From positions 1-64,000 of the forward strand of contig JAGTQC010000001.1 of NCBI GenBank assembly GCA_018396535.1: a DNA stretch of 64,000 bases. Direction: 5' to 3'. The notes below the pieces were generated by a model, which searched no databases, was not told where the DNA came from, and saw nothing but the letters and a program-made list of their open reading frames with translations. Of this stretch, positions 27,630 to 35,679 are shown one piece after another. The position numbers and the translations under genes were made by a program. The stretch is from Candidatus Bathyarchaeota archaeon (GTDB lineage Archaea > Thermoproteota > CALKCG01 > B24 > DRYS01). Within the stretch, counting starts at the first letter, position 1. Every line of letters starts with the position of its first letter.

Positions 27630-28594
27630 GCGAGCAGTATATGCTTAGAGTGGTTAAACTAAGCAGGTTCTTCGGCTATGGATTCCTAGGTAGAGTGAAG
27701 TTTCCTGCTGTGGATAACGTATCGTTCGATATGGAGTATAAGCCTAAGATATTCACGATAGCTGGTGAATCTGGATGTGGTAAATCTACGTTAGCTAGGA
27801 TGATACTAGGTATACTCGAACCTAGCGAGGGCGCCGTTATATACAAAGGGAAGAATATCTACGCGTTGAAATCTAAGGAAAGGAGGTGGTTCTACAGAGA
27901 GGTCCAAGCAATATTCCAGGATCCCTACGATACCTTCAATCCTTTAAAGAAGGTTGATAGATACCTGTATGAGACGGCTAGAAATCTGCTTGACCTAAAG
28001 GATGCCGGGAAAACTCAGGATATAGTGGATGCCTGCCTCAAGAGGGTTGGTTTATCATTCGATGAGATTAAAGGTAAGTATCCGAGCGAATTCTCAGGTG
28101 GACAGCTTCAAAGAATATCTATAGCTAGAGCGCTTATACCTGAACCGAAGCTTATAGTCGCAGATGAACCTGTATCGATGATAGATGCCTCTATGAGGAT
28201 GAACATACTTAACATGTTCAAAGAGTTTAAGGAAGCCGAGGAGATATCGTTCATATACATAACGCACGATCTAGCTACAGCGTACTACATAAGCGATGAA
28301 ATAGCTATAATGTACAGGGGTGTAATCGTAGAGATGGGGCCAGCAGATGAAGTTCTAATTAAATGTCACCACCCGTATACTAAGGCTCTGATAGAAGCTT
28401 TGCCAGAACCTAGTAGAAGGGATGATTGGCTTACGAGGAAGGTTAAGCCACCCGGTATGGAGGTGAAGGAGTTCATAATGCCTGGATGTAAGTATGCGGA
28501 TATATGCCCATATAGAGAGGATATCTGCGAAGAAAAGAAGCCACCTATGTTCGATGTAGGCAACGTAAAAACCGCATGCTGGCTATACAAGTAG
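27626..28594 (+). CDS. ABC transporter ATPase (DppF/OppF type)
   Basis: Partner ATPase of the preceding gene. 322 residues with Walker A GESGCGKST (about 49-57), Q-loop IFQDPYDTFNP (about 96-106), signature FSGGQLQR (about 155-162), Walker B LIVADEPVSMID (about 175-186), and a C-terminal cysteine tail GCKYADICPYREDIC (about 288-302). ATG overlaps the previous gene's stop. Downstream lies remnant DNA; no clear terminator. Confidence 0.94.
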   Translation: MSEQYMLRVVKLSRFFGYGFLGRVKFPAVDNVSFDMEYKPKIFTIAGESGCGKSTLARMILGILEPSEGAVIYKGKNIYALKSKERRWFYREVQAIFQDPYDTFNPLKKVDRYLYETARNLLDLKDAGKTQDIVDACLKRVGLSFDEIKGKYPSEFSGGQLQRISIARALIPEPKLIVADEPVSMIDASMRMNILNMFKEFKEAEEISFIYITHDLATAYYISDEIAIMYRGVIVEMGPADEVLIKCHHPYTKALIEALPEPSRRDDWLTRKVKPPGMEVKEFIMPGCKYADICPYREDICEEKKPPMFDVGNVKTACWLYK

Positions 28595-28710
28595 ATATAC
28601 GCCTCCCTCCGTATACGATGTAAGATTAAAGATCGATCTAGATGACTTGAAAGAGTATAGCCGGTTAGGTGTATCGGAAGCCGAATCGATCCTGTATACG
28701 AAGATCGATT
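28595..28710 (+). pseudogene. Short open remnant of an unidentified protein
   Basis: A start-less frame runs through YDVRLKIDLDDLKEYSRL and GVSEAESILYTKID directly into the amidohydrolase remnant and stops near 28755. It looks like coding sequence with normal codon use but I do not recognise the family. Probably debris from the same rearrangement. Confidence 0.35.
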
Positions 28711-28845
28711 ATGATCATAGATATCCATACATATCTTGGAGGTGCTTGATCCTGGTATAAATATTTAAAAGGTGTACTATATTCTCTAATCTAAGCGATC
28801 TTATGAAGCTATATGTCCGATATAGGTATCGATAAAGCTGTTATC
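28711..28845 (+). pseudogene. Amidohydrolase remnant, copy 2 (5' part only)
   Basis: The first 21 bases are identical to the start of copy 1 at 21353 and the following 40 are similar (MIIDIHTYLGGA, stop, SWYKYLKGV). It then continues, with one frame change, through NLSDLMKL and MSDIGIDKAVILPT, the second strand region that copy 1 lacks. After LPT the sequence becomes sulfatase-like. It therefore holds the 5' third of the gene and ends at a join with another gene. Confidence 0.75.
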
Positions 28846-29278
28846 CTACCTACTATACTAGATTTCCTAGATATAGATTTGGAGAGGGTAAGCCCATGGA
28901 GTGTTAAACCCGATATTCAAGGCTTAAGCCTTAAACCTTTAATAGAGGGGGAGGCCGAATCGATCAGATCCATCGCTATAAGCGGCCACTATAAGCGTTC
29001 ACTAAGGCATAAGGAGTAGTGAATATACGCTATACATCTGGCCTACACCTAGAGCTGAATACCAGTGGGGCTTAGGATCGGTTGAGCAATTTATGATAAA
29101 ATCTAAACCAGAACTCTATAGAGCTGGATGGAGCTATATACCTCCCCCACCTAGATACTACGATTGGAGACGAGATCTAGCTGAGAGGGAAGATATATTC
29201 GAAGAGGGGAGGGATATAGCTAGAGATCTAGAGCTTAAACTCAAATCTAAAATCCTATCCCTACTAGGCTACAGCTAG
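28846..29278 (+). pseudogene. Sulfatase/alkaline phosphatase-superfamily C-terminal remnant
   Basis: After the join at 28845 the reading LPTILDFLDIDLERVSPW and PDIQGLSLKPLIEGEAES resembles the sulfatase segment 'PTILDLLGI...QGxSLLPLL'. AISGHYKRSL follows. A frameshift near 29005 moves the continuation GIRSSEYTLYIWPTPRAEY and ELYRAGWSYIPPPPRYYDW to another frame, ending at 29278. The catalytic N-terminal two thirds are absent. The short frame 28813-29019 is thus a chimera of amidohydrolase and sulfatase debris, not a real gene. Confidence 0.75.
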
Positions 29279-29358
29279 ATCAGTTAGCATACCATAGATA
29301 TGGGATTGAAGAAAAAGAATGAGGTGTATTAGATAGATTCTAAAATATTATCCATAGG

Positions 29359-31464
29359 TTAAGCGGCTAGCGTAGCTGCTAGGTTTGCAGCTACTCCTAA
29401 TAGTACGGCTATACCTGTCGGTGAAGCTAAACCTATAGCGAAGGGCATAACCCTATCCTCATACAGCTTTGTACCACCTATCCTTAATACTATCATCTTA
29501 GCTACGTATGCTACTATAGACGGAACTAACGCTACAGATGGAAGCCAGCCGAAGCCCATAGCTACCCCTGCAGGGTTTATCGGGAACCACGGGTACCTAG
29601 TATGTAGTGCGTATATTATCGATACTATAGCGAAGCCTACTGCAAACTGTATCCACTGGGAGGCTACCGGGGGTGTTACAAACCTCCAGTAGTTCCCTAT
29701 CTCAGTTATAGCTCCGTATGTAGGTCCTCTCTGCTGATAATTGTTAGGCGCACCCGTATAGTTGAACGCTGATAGACGTAGAGCTCCGAAGCTACACCAC
29801 ATAGGTAGAAGTGTGAATAGCGATGTTACAACACCTACCACGGTAGCTACTATCACCGCTAACAGTATATAACGTGAATGTACACCTTCAAGCATACCAA
29901 TCCTATACGCCTCCAAGGTTGTAGCTTGAGGTGTGAATCCTATAAAAGTATAGAACCATGGATAATCGCTTCTCAATACTAGGAATCTAGCTTTAAGATC
30001 TCTGATGAAGAATGGTGATAGAGGATCAGCAATCCACCACTCCCTCATAGATACATCCCATATATGAGCCCATGGACCATCCTCTATATGATTCATAACT
30101 ATACCATACTCACCCGCTATCTTAGCTTTACCCATAAGGAATAGGCCTAGGAGAATACACCATATTATACCGAATATTACTGGTAGATTACCCCCGCTCG
30201 AATACCACCATGTAGCTACGTATATTAGTAGGCATGCTATATATGCTAGGAGTATAGTCGTATATCTCGCAGGCTCCTTAGCTTCAACTTCAGGTGGAGC
30301 TTTACGAACTAGAGCTTTAAAGGTATTAGCTAGCTCATGTCTGAAGATTACTAGAATCGGGAAGAATATCAAACCGAAGCCCATACCTATACCTAGCCAT
30401 GAAGGTGAACCCCATCTATAGGTCCAAGACTGCATCATAGGACCAGTCCATGTATACCACATAGTATCGAATAATCCTTCAGGACCGCCGAAAGCTCCTG
30501 CTGAATGGGATTCCCATAAGCCTAGGTAGCACATCATAGGCCACCAGATCCAGTAGACTAATATCGCAGATACTATGAAGCTGAAGAGAGTCTTAATAGG
30601 TACTAGGAGTGCGAATCCTATTAGGAATGCTTCGAAGTTGAAGTTTAGTAGAGCATTCGGTATGAGTACGAGCGGTGTTAGATCTACACCTAGGTTACAA
30701 TACCATCTAGGCTTAGTTAACCCAAGCCCAGGTATAGTCCAACCCCAATACGGGAATATAGCTATGAAGCCTACAAGCATACCGAGCCACAACCATACAT
30801 TCCTTAGAAGCCTACTACCACCGTTAACCCTCTCATAAGCCATATCTATCAGCCTAACGGTAGCAGTAGCCTGAGGGAAGGGTAGAGCTTCTATATCAAG
30901 CCATTGCCTACGGAATAACGTCGCTAGGAATATGAACATAAGATAGTATGGTATAAGTCTAGCGATATGGAGTAGTAGAGCTGGCATCCACTCAGCCCAC
31001 GGTACAGGCCCACCATACATCCAAGACGCCCAAAGCTTATCGTTAAGAGGATCGGGACCCCACATCCAGTTGAAATCCTTAGCATACTCTAGATTCCAAC
31101 GGTGGAATGCAGGTATCTGCCTAGCAGTACCTAGCATAGTTATCGCTGGAAGAACACCGTAGTATGTAGGTAGCATCCATGAAGCCCATATCATAACCAT
31201 AACTATAGTTAACTCAGGCTTACTCAAACCTCCACCGCTTCTAGCAGCTATAGATCCTATCAAGGATACTATCAAAGGTAGGAAGAATATGAACGATACC
31301 CTTCCAACCCATGCGTTAGTCCATGCCTCACTCGATAAACCCCAAAGCCCCCCGCCAGGTGTGAATAAAGCTACGAAACCTATGAATACCGTCACCACGA
31401 TTACAGAGATTATACCAACGATAAAAGCTCTAGGACGTATAACTACCTCAGTTTTCTCCATCAT
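29359..31464 (-). CDS. Very large polytopic membrane protein (DUF6785/DUF6784-like)
   Basis: 701 residues with about 13-15 transmembrane helices, many tryptophans and no recognisable soluble domain. Features such as EALPFPQATATVRLID (about 209-224) and AFHRWNLEYAKDFNWMWGPDP (about 127-147) resemble a family of OPT-transporter-like proteins annotated as DUF6785/6784 in archaea and Planctomycetes. Substrate is unknown. A small membrane protein gene lies about 360 bp upstream on the same strand. Its place next to the ABC transporter and sulfatase remnants suggests nutrient uptake, but this is inference. Confidence 0.65.
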   Translation of the reverse strand: MMEKTEVVIRPRAFIVGIISVIVVTVFIGFVALFTPGGGLWGLSSEAWTNAWVGRVSFIFFLPLIVSLIGSIAARSGGGLSKPELTIVMVMIWASWMLPTYYGVLPAITMLGTARQIPAFHRWNLEYAKDFNWMWGPDPLNDKLWASWMYGGPVPWAEWMPALLLHIARLIPYYLMFIFLATLFRRQWLDIEALPFPQATATVRLIDMAYERVNGGSRLLRNVWLWLGMLVGFIAIFPYWGWTIPGLGLTKPRWYCNLGVDLTPLVLIPNALLNFNFEAFLIGFALLVPIKTLFSFIVSAILVYWIWWPMMCYLGLWESHSAGAFGGPEGLFDTMWYTWTGPMMQSWTYRWGSPSWLGIGMGFGLIFFPILVIFRHELANTFKALVRKAPPEVEAKEPARYTTILLAYIACLLIYVATWWYSSGGNLPVIFGIIWCILLGLFLMGKAKIAGEYGIVMNHIEDGPWAHIWDVSMREWWIADPLSPFFIRDLKARFLVLRSDYPWFYTFIGFTPQATTLEAYRIGMLEGVHSRYILLAVIVATVVGVVTSLFTLLPMWCSFGALRLSAFNYTGAPNNYQQRGPTYGAITEIGNYWRFVTPPVASQWIQFAVGFAIVSIIYALHTRYPWFPINPAGVAMGFGWLPSVALVPSIVAYVAKMIVLRIGGTKLYEDRVMPFAIGLASPTGIAVLLGVAANLAATLAA

Positions 31465-31820
31465 AGCCTGGGGGAATAGTTTGTTAACTCTAACCTATAT
31501 ATCTTTCTGTCTTTAAACCATATCTCATAGTGAATCTTGATATAAGGCTTAACGAATATAGCATAGATAATAATGAATAGTAAATTGATATTTAATATTC
31601 AAAAACATAAATAAATATAGTACATAAAATAGATTTAAAAAGATTGATTACTATACATCTTCATATTAGTTTCATAAATATTTCAATCAAGATATAAACT
31701 TTATTTTAATACCATATGCTAATATCTCTTATAATATCTTCATGAACTTTAAAACAACCTTCATAGAGTTCTCTAAATAGCTCTACCTGCATTAAAGATA
31801 CACCCTTCATGACAAGTAAA
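31465..31820. other. AT-rich intergenic gap, no gene seen
   Basis: About 355 bases of strongly AT-rich DNA between two minus-strand membrane-protein genes. It holds short poly-A/T tracts but I see no conserved ORF, tRNA or C/D boxes. It likely carries the promoter of the 701-residue protein near its left end (aaacttaatat-like elements on the minus strand are not decisive). Confidence 0.45.
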
Positions 31821-32066
31821 CTATTCCATAGGTTTTAGAGCATAGTAAGCAAGTATGGATGCCCCGATTAATACGATGAATATGTATAAATCGTGCCAAA
31901 CCCATATCGGCGCACTCCAGAAGTAGAATGGGGATGGAAAATCTTTACTCCATGCGGTAGGGGTAATACTCTTGAGCGGCTTAACGACCGCTTCCCAACT
32001 AATCCATACGCCGAGGAATATTAACAGAAGGCTCAGAATGCATAGAATTCTACGTATATCTATCAT
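31821..32066 (-). CDS. Small two-helix membrane protein, unknown function
   Basis: 81 residues with two hydrophobic helices (about 5-25 and 57-76) flanking a polar loop with SPFYFWSAPIWVWHDLYIF. I do not recognise a family. A promoter-like gaaacgtttattatatag (minus strand, about 32118-32136) lies upstream, supporting a real gene. Topology suggests both termini on the same side. Its strand and position suggest a partner of the 701-residue membrane protein, but the 355-bp gap argues for separate transcription. Confidence 0.55.
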   Translation of the reverse strand: MIDIRRILCILSLLLIFLGVWISWEAVVKPLKSITPTAWSKDFPSPFYFWSAPIWVWHDLYIFIVLIGASILAYYALKPME

Positions 32067-32233
32067 TCATAGTACACCGCCTAAGAGTATCCATACCTTA
32101 ATGCAATCCTAGGCTATATAATAAACGTTTCTATACGGATATCCCCCGCATCCTTACACTACCTACAGAATTCATAAAGAATAGTGGTTGAAGAATGGTA
32201 GCCCGGGGGAGATTCGAACTCCCGTCGGCGGGG

Positions 32234-32252
32234 TTCTCCTCCCTATAGGGAT
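32234..32252 (-). other. tRNA-Gln intron 2 (19 nt, position 37/38)
   Basis: Canonical BHB: outer helix GGCGGG/CCCGCC, central CTCT/GGAG, bulges GG^A and AA^C, inner hairpin TCCC-TATA-GGGA. The outer helix uses the ligated exon 1-exon 2 junction, so intron 1 must leave first. Confidence 0.88.
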
Positions 32253-32260
32253 CCAGAGCC

Positions 32261-32292
32261 TTATGGGAGGGGGCTGGCCCTCACCCGCCTCT
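32261..32292 (-). other. tRNA-Gln intron 1 (32 nt, position 29/30)
   Basis: Canonical BHB: outer helix AGC/GCT, central helix ATGG/CCAT, 3-nt bulges CG^A and AA^G containing the cuts, inner helix GAGG/CCTC. The exons joined by these cuts give the correct anticodon stem. Confidence 0.88.
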
Positions 32293-32350
32293 CGCCATGC
32301 TTGGCCGCTGCACCACCGGGCTACCCTCCCATTGTATTATCTCTCTAGGA

Positions 32351-32360
32351 GGGTTTTAAG
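32351..32360 (-). promoter_or_regulatory. TATA box of tRNA-Gln
   Basis: On the minus strand cttaaaaccc is centred about 34 bases upstream of the tRNA 5' end (32322). Confidence 0.5.
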
Positions 32361-32373
32361 GGTTTTGGTTGGT

Positions 32374-32640
32374 TTACACGATTTCAGCTATGGATCCTAT
32401 CAGTGTTCCTGGTATCCCCCTATTCATCCTAGCCACTACCACACCCTTCCTCCCATGTACAGCTACTATCCTCCCATAGAATTTACTAATTCTCCTACCT
32501 AGCTTTGCTTCTAATACTAGCCTCCTACCTATTAGTCTAGAAGCCTCTCTATCCGATTCTATAAACTCTGGCTTAACTAGTAGCTGGTTTGAGTATTGCT
32601 TCTTAGGCCCGATCCTGTAATTTAGGATCCTAGCCTTCAT
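32374..32640 (-). CDS. rpl35ae: Ribosomal protein L35Ae
   Basis: 88-residue large-subunit protein. Conserved archaeal L35Ae elements are visible: MKARILNYRIGPKKQYSNQ, EASRLIGRRLVLEA (about 33-46) and a C-terminal HGRKGVVVARMNRGIPGTLIGS (about 62-83; key residues Gly64, Gly76). Beta-barrel protein contacting 23S rRNA. It is immediately upstream of tRNA-Gln on the same strand, so the tRNA promoter lies within its 3' end region. Confidence 0.95.
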   Translation of the reverse strand: MKARILNYRIGPKKQYSNQLLVKPEFIESDREASRLIGRRLVLEAKLGRRISKFYGRIVAVHGRKGVVVARMNRGIPGTLIGSIAEIV

Positions 32641-32720
32641 CGAAGACCGCCTCTAAGATCTATTCTAATCCATAGAGCTTCAGATTCATTAACTTTTCTC
32701 GATATCTATACTAGGTTTAG

Positions 32721-33575
32721 ATGAAGTTTAAGGTTAAGGTATTCGAAAGCTGCTACTGGATGCCTGGATACGATTTCGAAACTGAGATAGCATCCAGGGT
32801 TAGCCGTTATGCTAGAAGCGGAGACTATCTTGTAATCTCGGAGAAGGCTATAGCTACAGCTCTAGGCTACCTTATAGATGAATCTAAGATCGAGCCTAGT
32901 CTATCAGCTAAGATTCTAGCTAAGGTATGGGTACCGATATTCTGGGGATACTTGCTAGGCATCCTATGCGGTTTAAGGTATACTACGCTTAATAAACTTA
33001 GGATGTACCCGTATATCGATGGAGCGCGTCATAAGGAAGCTGCGATACGCTACATCGGACCGGTAGCTGCTTTAAAGCATTTCTCTGAGGGGGGGTTGGA
33101 TGTGAATAATCTACCATACAGCTATGCATCGATCCCTCTACCTAGATGTAGAGCATGCGAGATAGCTTCGAGGATTAGGATGAGGATAGCTGATAGATGC
33201 GGATCTGATATAACGGTAGTCGTGGTTGATAGCGATCATACCTTCAGCTGGCGTTCCATACACATATCTTCGAGACCATCGATAGATGGTATAGTAAACC
33301 TATCCACACTAGGCTTCATAATAGGAGCATCGTTAAGGTGGAAGGCTAGACCTACACCTATAGCTGTATCCGGATCATACGGTAGCTTAGAAGAGGTTTT
33401 AGAAGTTTGTAGAATAGCTGATAAAGCTATGGGTTACGGTCTAGGTAGAGATATATGGGATACATCATCTAGAATCGGTGTACAGCCTACCAGCTTAACA
33501 TGGAGCATCCTTAACAAGTATAGGCATAAACCCTACGCTCTCGTACGTAGAATCTGCCAAGCTACTAGATCCTAG
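32721..33575 (+). CDS. Coenzyme F420-0:L-glutamate ligase-like protein (CofE fold)
   Basis: CofE adds glutamate to F420-0 with GTP. The 284-residue protein has DYLVISEKAIATALGYLIDE (about 35-54; the LVISEKxxS-like core), a central IRYIGPVAALKHF, and VVVVDSDHTFSW (about 169-180) near the metal site, in family order. Residues after 200 resemble GxxIGASLRWKARPTPIAVSGS. It is more diverged than methanogen CofE, so F420 is likely but other glutamate or aspartate conjugation is possible. Monocistronic. Confidence 0.65.
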   Translation: MKFKVKVFESCYWMPGYDFETEIASRVSRYARSGDYLVISEKAIATALGYLIDESKIEPSLSAKILAKVWVPIFWGYLLGILCGLRYTTLNKLRMYPYIDGARHKEAAIRYIGPVAALKHFSEGGLDVNNLPYSYASIPLPRCRACEIASRIRMRIADRCGSDITVVVVDSDHTFSWRSIHISSRPSIDGIVNLSTLGFIIGASLRWKARPTPIAVSGSYGSLEEVLEVCRIADKAMGYGLGRDIWDTSSRIGVQPTSLTWSILNKYRHKPYALVRRICQATRS

Positions 33576-34359
33576 ATAACTCCTCTAGTAATCTATCCTC
33601 CACTACTCTATGCTCTCTGAAATGCTCGTTAGGATCCTTCGCGAGAGTATAAACCCAGTATATTATGAAGAAGCCTAGGCTAAATATCGTAGCTATCAAG
33701 TATACAACTGTACTCCTATCTGGGAAGAGGTAGTCTGGGCTAAATCCTATAGGCTTAGCTTTAGGATTCACTTCTACAGCTATCGATGAAAAACTGCTTA
33801 GAATATACCTCTCCATCCTGGTATGGGATAGGAAATCCTTATTGAGGAAGTGGTATACGTAGATCAGGATTAAAGAGCCTACTATAGGAATTACCTGTAG
33901 GATAGCCCATATGAATGCATCCCTCTCCCTCCACTCGTAACCCGCATCCCTAAGATCCCTCTCCAATAGTTGAAGCCTATCCCTTACATACACACCCCTC
34001 TCGACGCTCACCGCTACTATGTAATCCCTTACAGAATCGAATAATCTTAAAACCCTTCTAAAATGCCTATTCCTCCTATCCACAAGCCTATAGACGATAT
34101 ATATGTTGAATAGACGCATAGCTATCGCTACGATGAAGACTATCGTATACACTAGGATAGGCAGCCTTACCAAACCAGGTCTAGGAGGTATAGGTGTAAC
34201 GAGGAATCGTATACCTATAACTATAGAGGATATCCATGTAGATATGAGTACAACTATGAAGGGTATCATAGGAAGCCATACAGGTATTATACGATCTGAT
34301 TCATCTCTAGCCTCTATACATCTACGTATATACTCTATATGCGGGGATCTAGATGTCAA
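33565..34359 (-). CDS. DUF4234-like membrane protein, function unknown
   Basis: 264 residues with four hydrophobic segments (about 26-50, 60-85, 150-170, 228-250) and arginine-rich loops. The end FSLGFFIIYWVYTLAKDPNEHFREHRVVED resembles archaeal and bacterial DUF4234 tails. No catalytic motif seen. Its 3' end overlaps the CofE-like gene by 11 bases. Probably an integral membrane protein of unknown function. Confidence 0.55.
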   Translation of the reverse strand: MTSRSPHIEYIRRCIEARDESDRIIPVWLPMIPFIVVLISTWISSIVIGIRFLVTPIPPRPGLVRLPILVYTIVFIVAIAMRLFNIYIVYRLVDRRNRHFRRVLRLFDSVRDYIVAVSVERGVYVRDRLQLLERDLRDAGYEWRERDAFIWAILQVIPIVGSLILIYVYHFLNKDFLSHTRMERYILSSFSSIAVEVNPKAKPIGFSPDYLFPDRSTVVYLIATIFSLGFFIIYWVYTLAKDPNEHFREHRVVEDRLLEELSRI

Positions 34360-34455
34360 GCTAGATTTGCCATGATATACGCTAAGTATTAACTCTTACT
34401 ATCTATAGGATGCGGAATCCTTATCTAGATCACATACGCCGTTACTATTCTAGTT

Positions 34456-35676
34456 ATGCCAACAGTTAAGATCGGTATAATAGGTAAGACGAATACCGGT
34501 AAAACAACATTCTTCAATGCTGCAACTCTACTAAGAGCTGAGGTAGGCACCTACCCCTTCACAACTAAGAAGCCTAACATAGGTATAGGATATGCTAGAA
34601 GCTTCTGCGTATGCTCAGAATTCAACATTAAGGATAATCCTAGAAACTCTATATGTATAAGAGGCTTCAGATTCATACCTGTAGAGCTTATAGATCTACC
34701 AGGCCTCATCAAGGGAGCATGGATGGGTAAGGGGCTGGGCAACCAGTTTCTAACAGTAGCATCGCAGGCAGATGTACTACTACATGTAGTAGATGCATCC
34801 GGTAGTATAAACCAGGCTGGAGAACTCGTAGCTCCAGGAATAGGTGATCCAGTACAGGATGTCCTAGATATAGAGGAGGAGCTTAATATGTGGCTCTACA
34901 AGATACTGGAGGGTAGTAGAGCTAGGATTATTAAGATGCTTGAAAGCCGTACAGCTAGGCTTATACCAGCTTTAACCCAGCTCCTATCAGGTCTCAAGAT
35001 AACTAGAGCTCATATAGAGGAGGCTCTAAAACTATCAGAGTTAAACGATAAACCATTCGAGAAGTGGAGCCAGGATGAATTGAAGCTATTCGCTGCAAAT
35101 CTTAGAAAGGTATCTAAGCCTACGGTGATAGTAGCTAATAAGATAGATATAAAGGGAGCTGAGGAGAACTATGAGAGGCTAATCGAAGTATTCAAGCCGA
35201 CCCCTGTTATACCATGCTCAGCTGAAGCTGAGCTTGCATTAAGAAGAGCGGAGTCAGATGGGCTGGTGGAGTATCTACCTGGAGATGAGATATTCAAGGT
35301 TTTATCCTACGATCAGCTATCTGAGAGGCAGAAAGCTGCTTTAAAATATGTAACTGAAAGGGTTTTCGAGAAGATCTCTATGACTGGTGTACAGTATGCT
35401 ATAGATGTAGCCGTATTCAAACTCCTACGTATGAATGTAGTCTACCCGGTTGAGGATGAGAATAAGCTTACAGATAGTAAGGGTAATATCCTCCCAGATG
35501 CATTCCTCATGCCTCAGGGAGCTACGGTATACGATCTAGCTATGGAGATACATAGCGATCTAGCTAATACCATGCTCTACGCGATAGATGCTAGAACTAA
35601 GATTAGATTACCTAAAGACTATATCCTGAGGGATAGGGATGTTATAAAGATAGTAGCAGCAGCTGGTAGAGGCTAG
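34456..35676 (+). CDS. ychF: Redox-regulated ATPase YchF/OLA1 (archaeal)
   Basis: Obg-superfamily NTPase associated with ribosomes. 406 residues: G1 GKTNTGKTTFFNA (about 10-22), G3-like LIDLPGLIKGAW (about 77-88), G4 NKID (about 227), G5 SAEAE (about 254), and a C-terminal TGS domain DAFLMPQGATVYDLAMEIHSDLANTM (about 345-370). The SKGN element precedes it. Followed 3 bp later by the beta-lactamase-fold gene, so co-transcribed. Confidence 0.95.
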   Translation: MPTVKIGIIGKTNTGKTTFFNAATLLRAEVGTYPFTTKKPNIGIGYARSFCVCSEFNIKDNPRNSICIRGFRFIPVELIDLPGLIKGAWMGKGLGNQFLTVASQADVLLHVVDASGSINQAGELVAPGIGDPVQDVLDIEEELNMWLYKILEGSRARIIKMLESRTARLIPALTQLLSGLKITRAHIEEALKLSELNDKPFEKWSQDELKLFAANLRKVSKPTVIVANKIDIKGAEENYERLIEVFKPTPVIPCSAEAELALRRAESDGLVEYLPGDEIFKVLSYDQLSERQKAALKYVTERVFEKISMTGVQYAIDVAVFKLLRMNVVYPVEDENKLTDSKGNILPDAFLMPQGATVYDLAMEIHSDLANTMLYAIDARTKIRLPKDYILRDRDVIKIVAAAGRG

Positions 35677-35679
35677 CCT

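Larger units (their letters stand above)
32196..32322 (-). tRNA. tRNA-Gln (anticodon CTG) with two introns
   Basis: Exon 1 (32322-32293) holds acceptor AGCCCGG, D-arm GTGC/GCAT and the start of the anticodon stem. Exon 2 (32260-32253) is GGCTCTGG, containing anticodon CTG. Exon 3 (32233-32196) holds the rest, T-arm GGGAG/CTCCC around TTCGAAT, acceptor CCGGGCT, A and CCA. Joined exons give a 76-nt tRNA with anticodon stem GCGGG/CCCGC. Introns interrupt positions 29/30 and 37/38. A TATA element cttaaaaccc lies at 32351-32360. Confidence 0.92.

Noticed and set aside
32261..32292. Placing the second tRNA-Gln intron in the 3' anticodon stem (after TCC)
   Set aside because: It gives a G-T closed stem and no BHB fold. 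The 37/38 placement gives a full Watson-Crick stem and a canonical BHB with the same length.
32188..32502. 104-codon plus-strand ORF over tRNA-Gln and L35Ae
   Set aside because: It is antisense to an intron-containing tRNA and a ribosomal protein gene.
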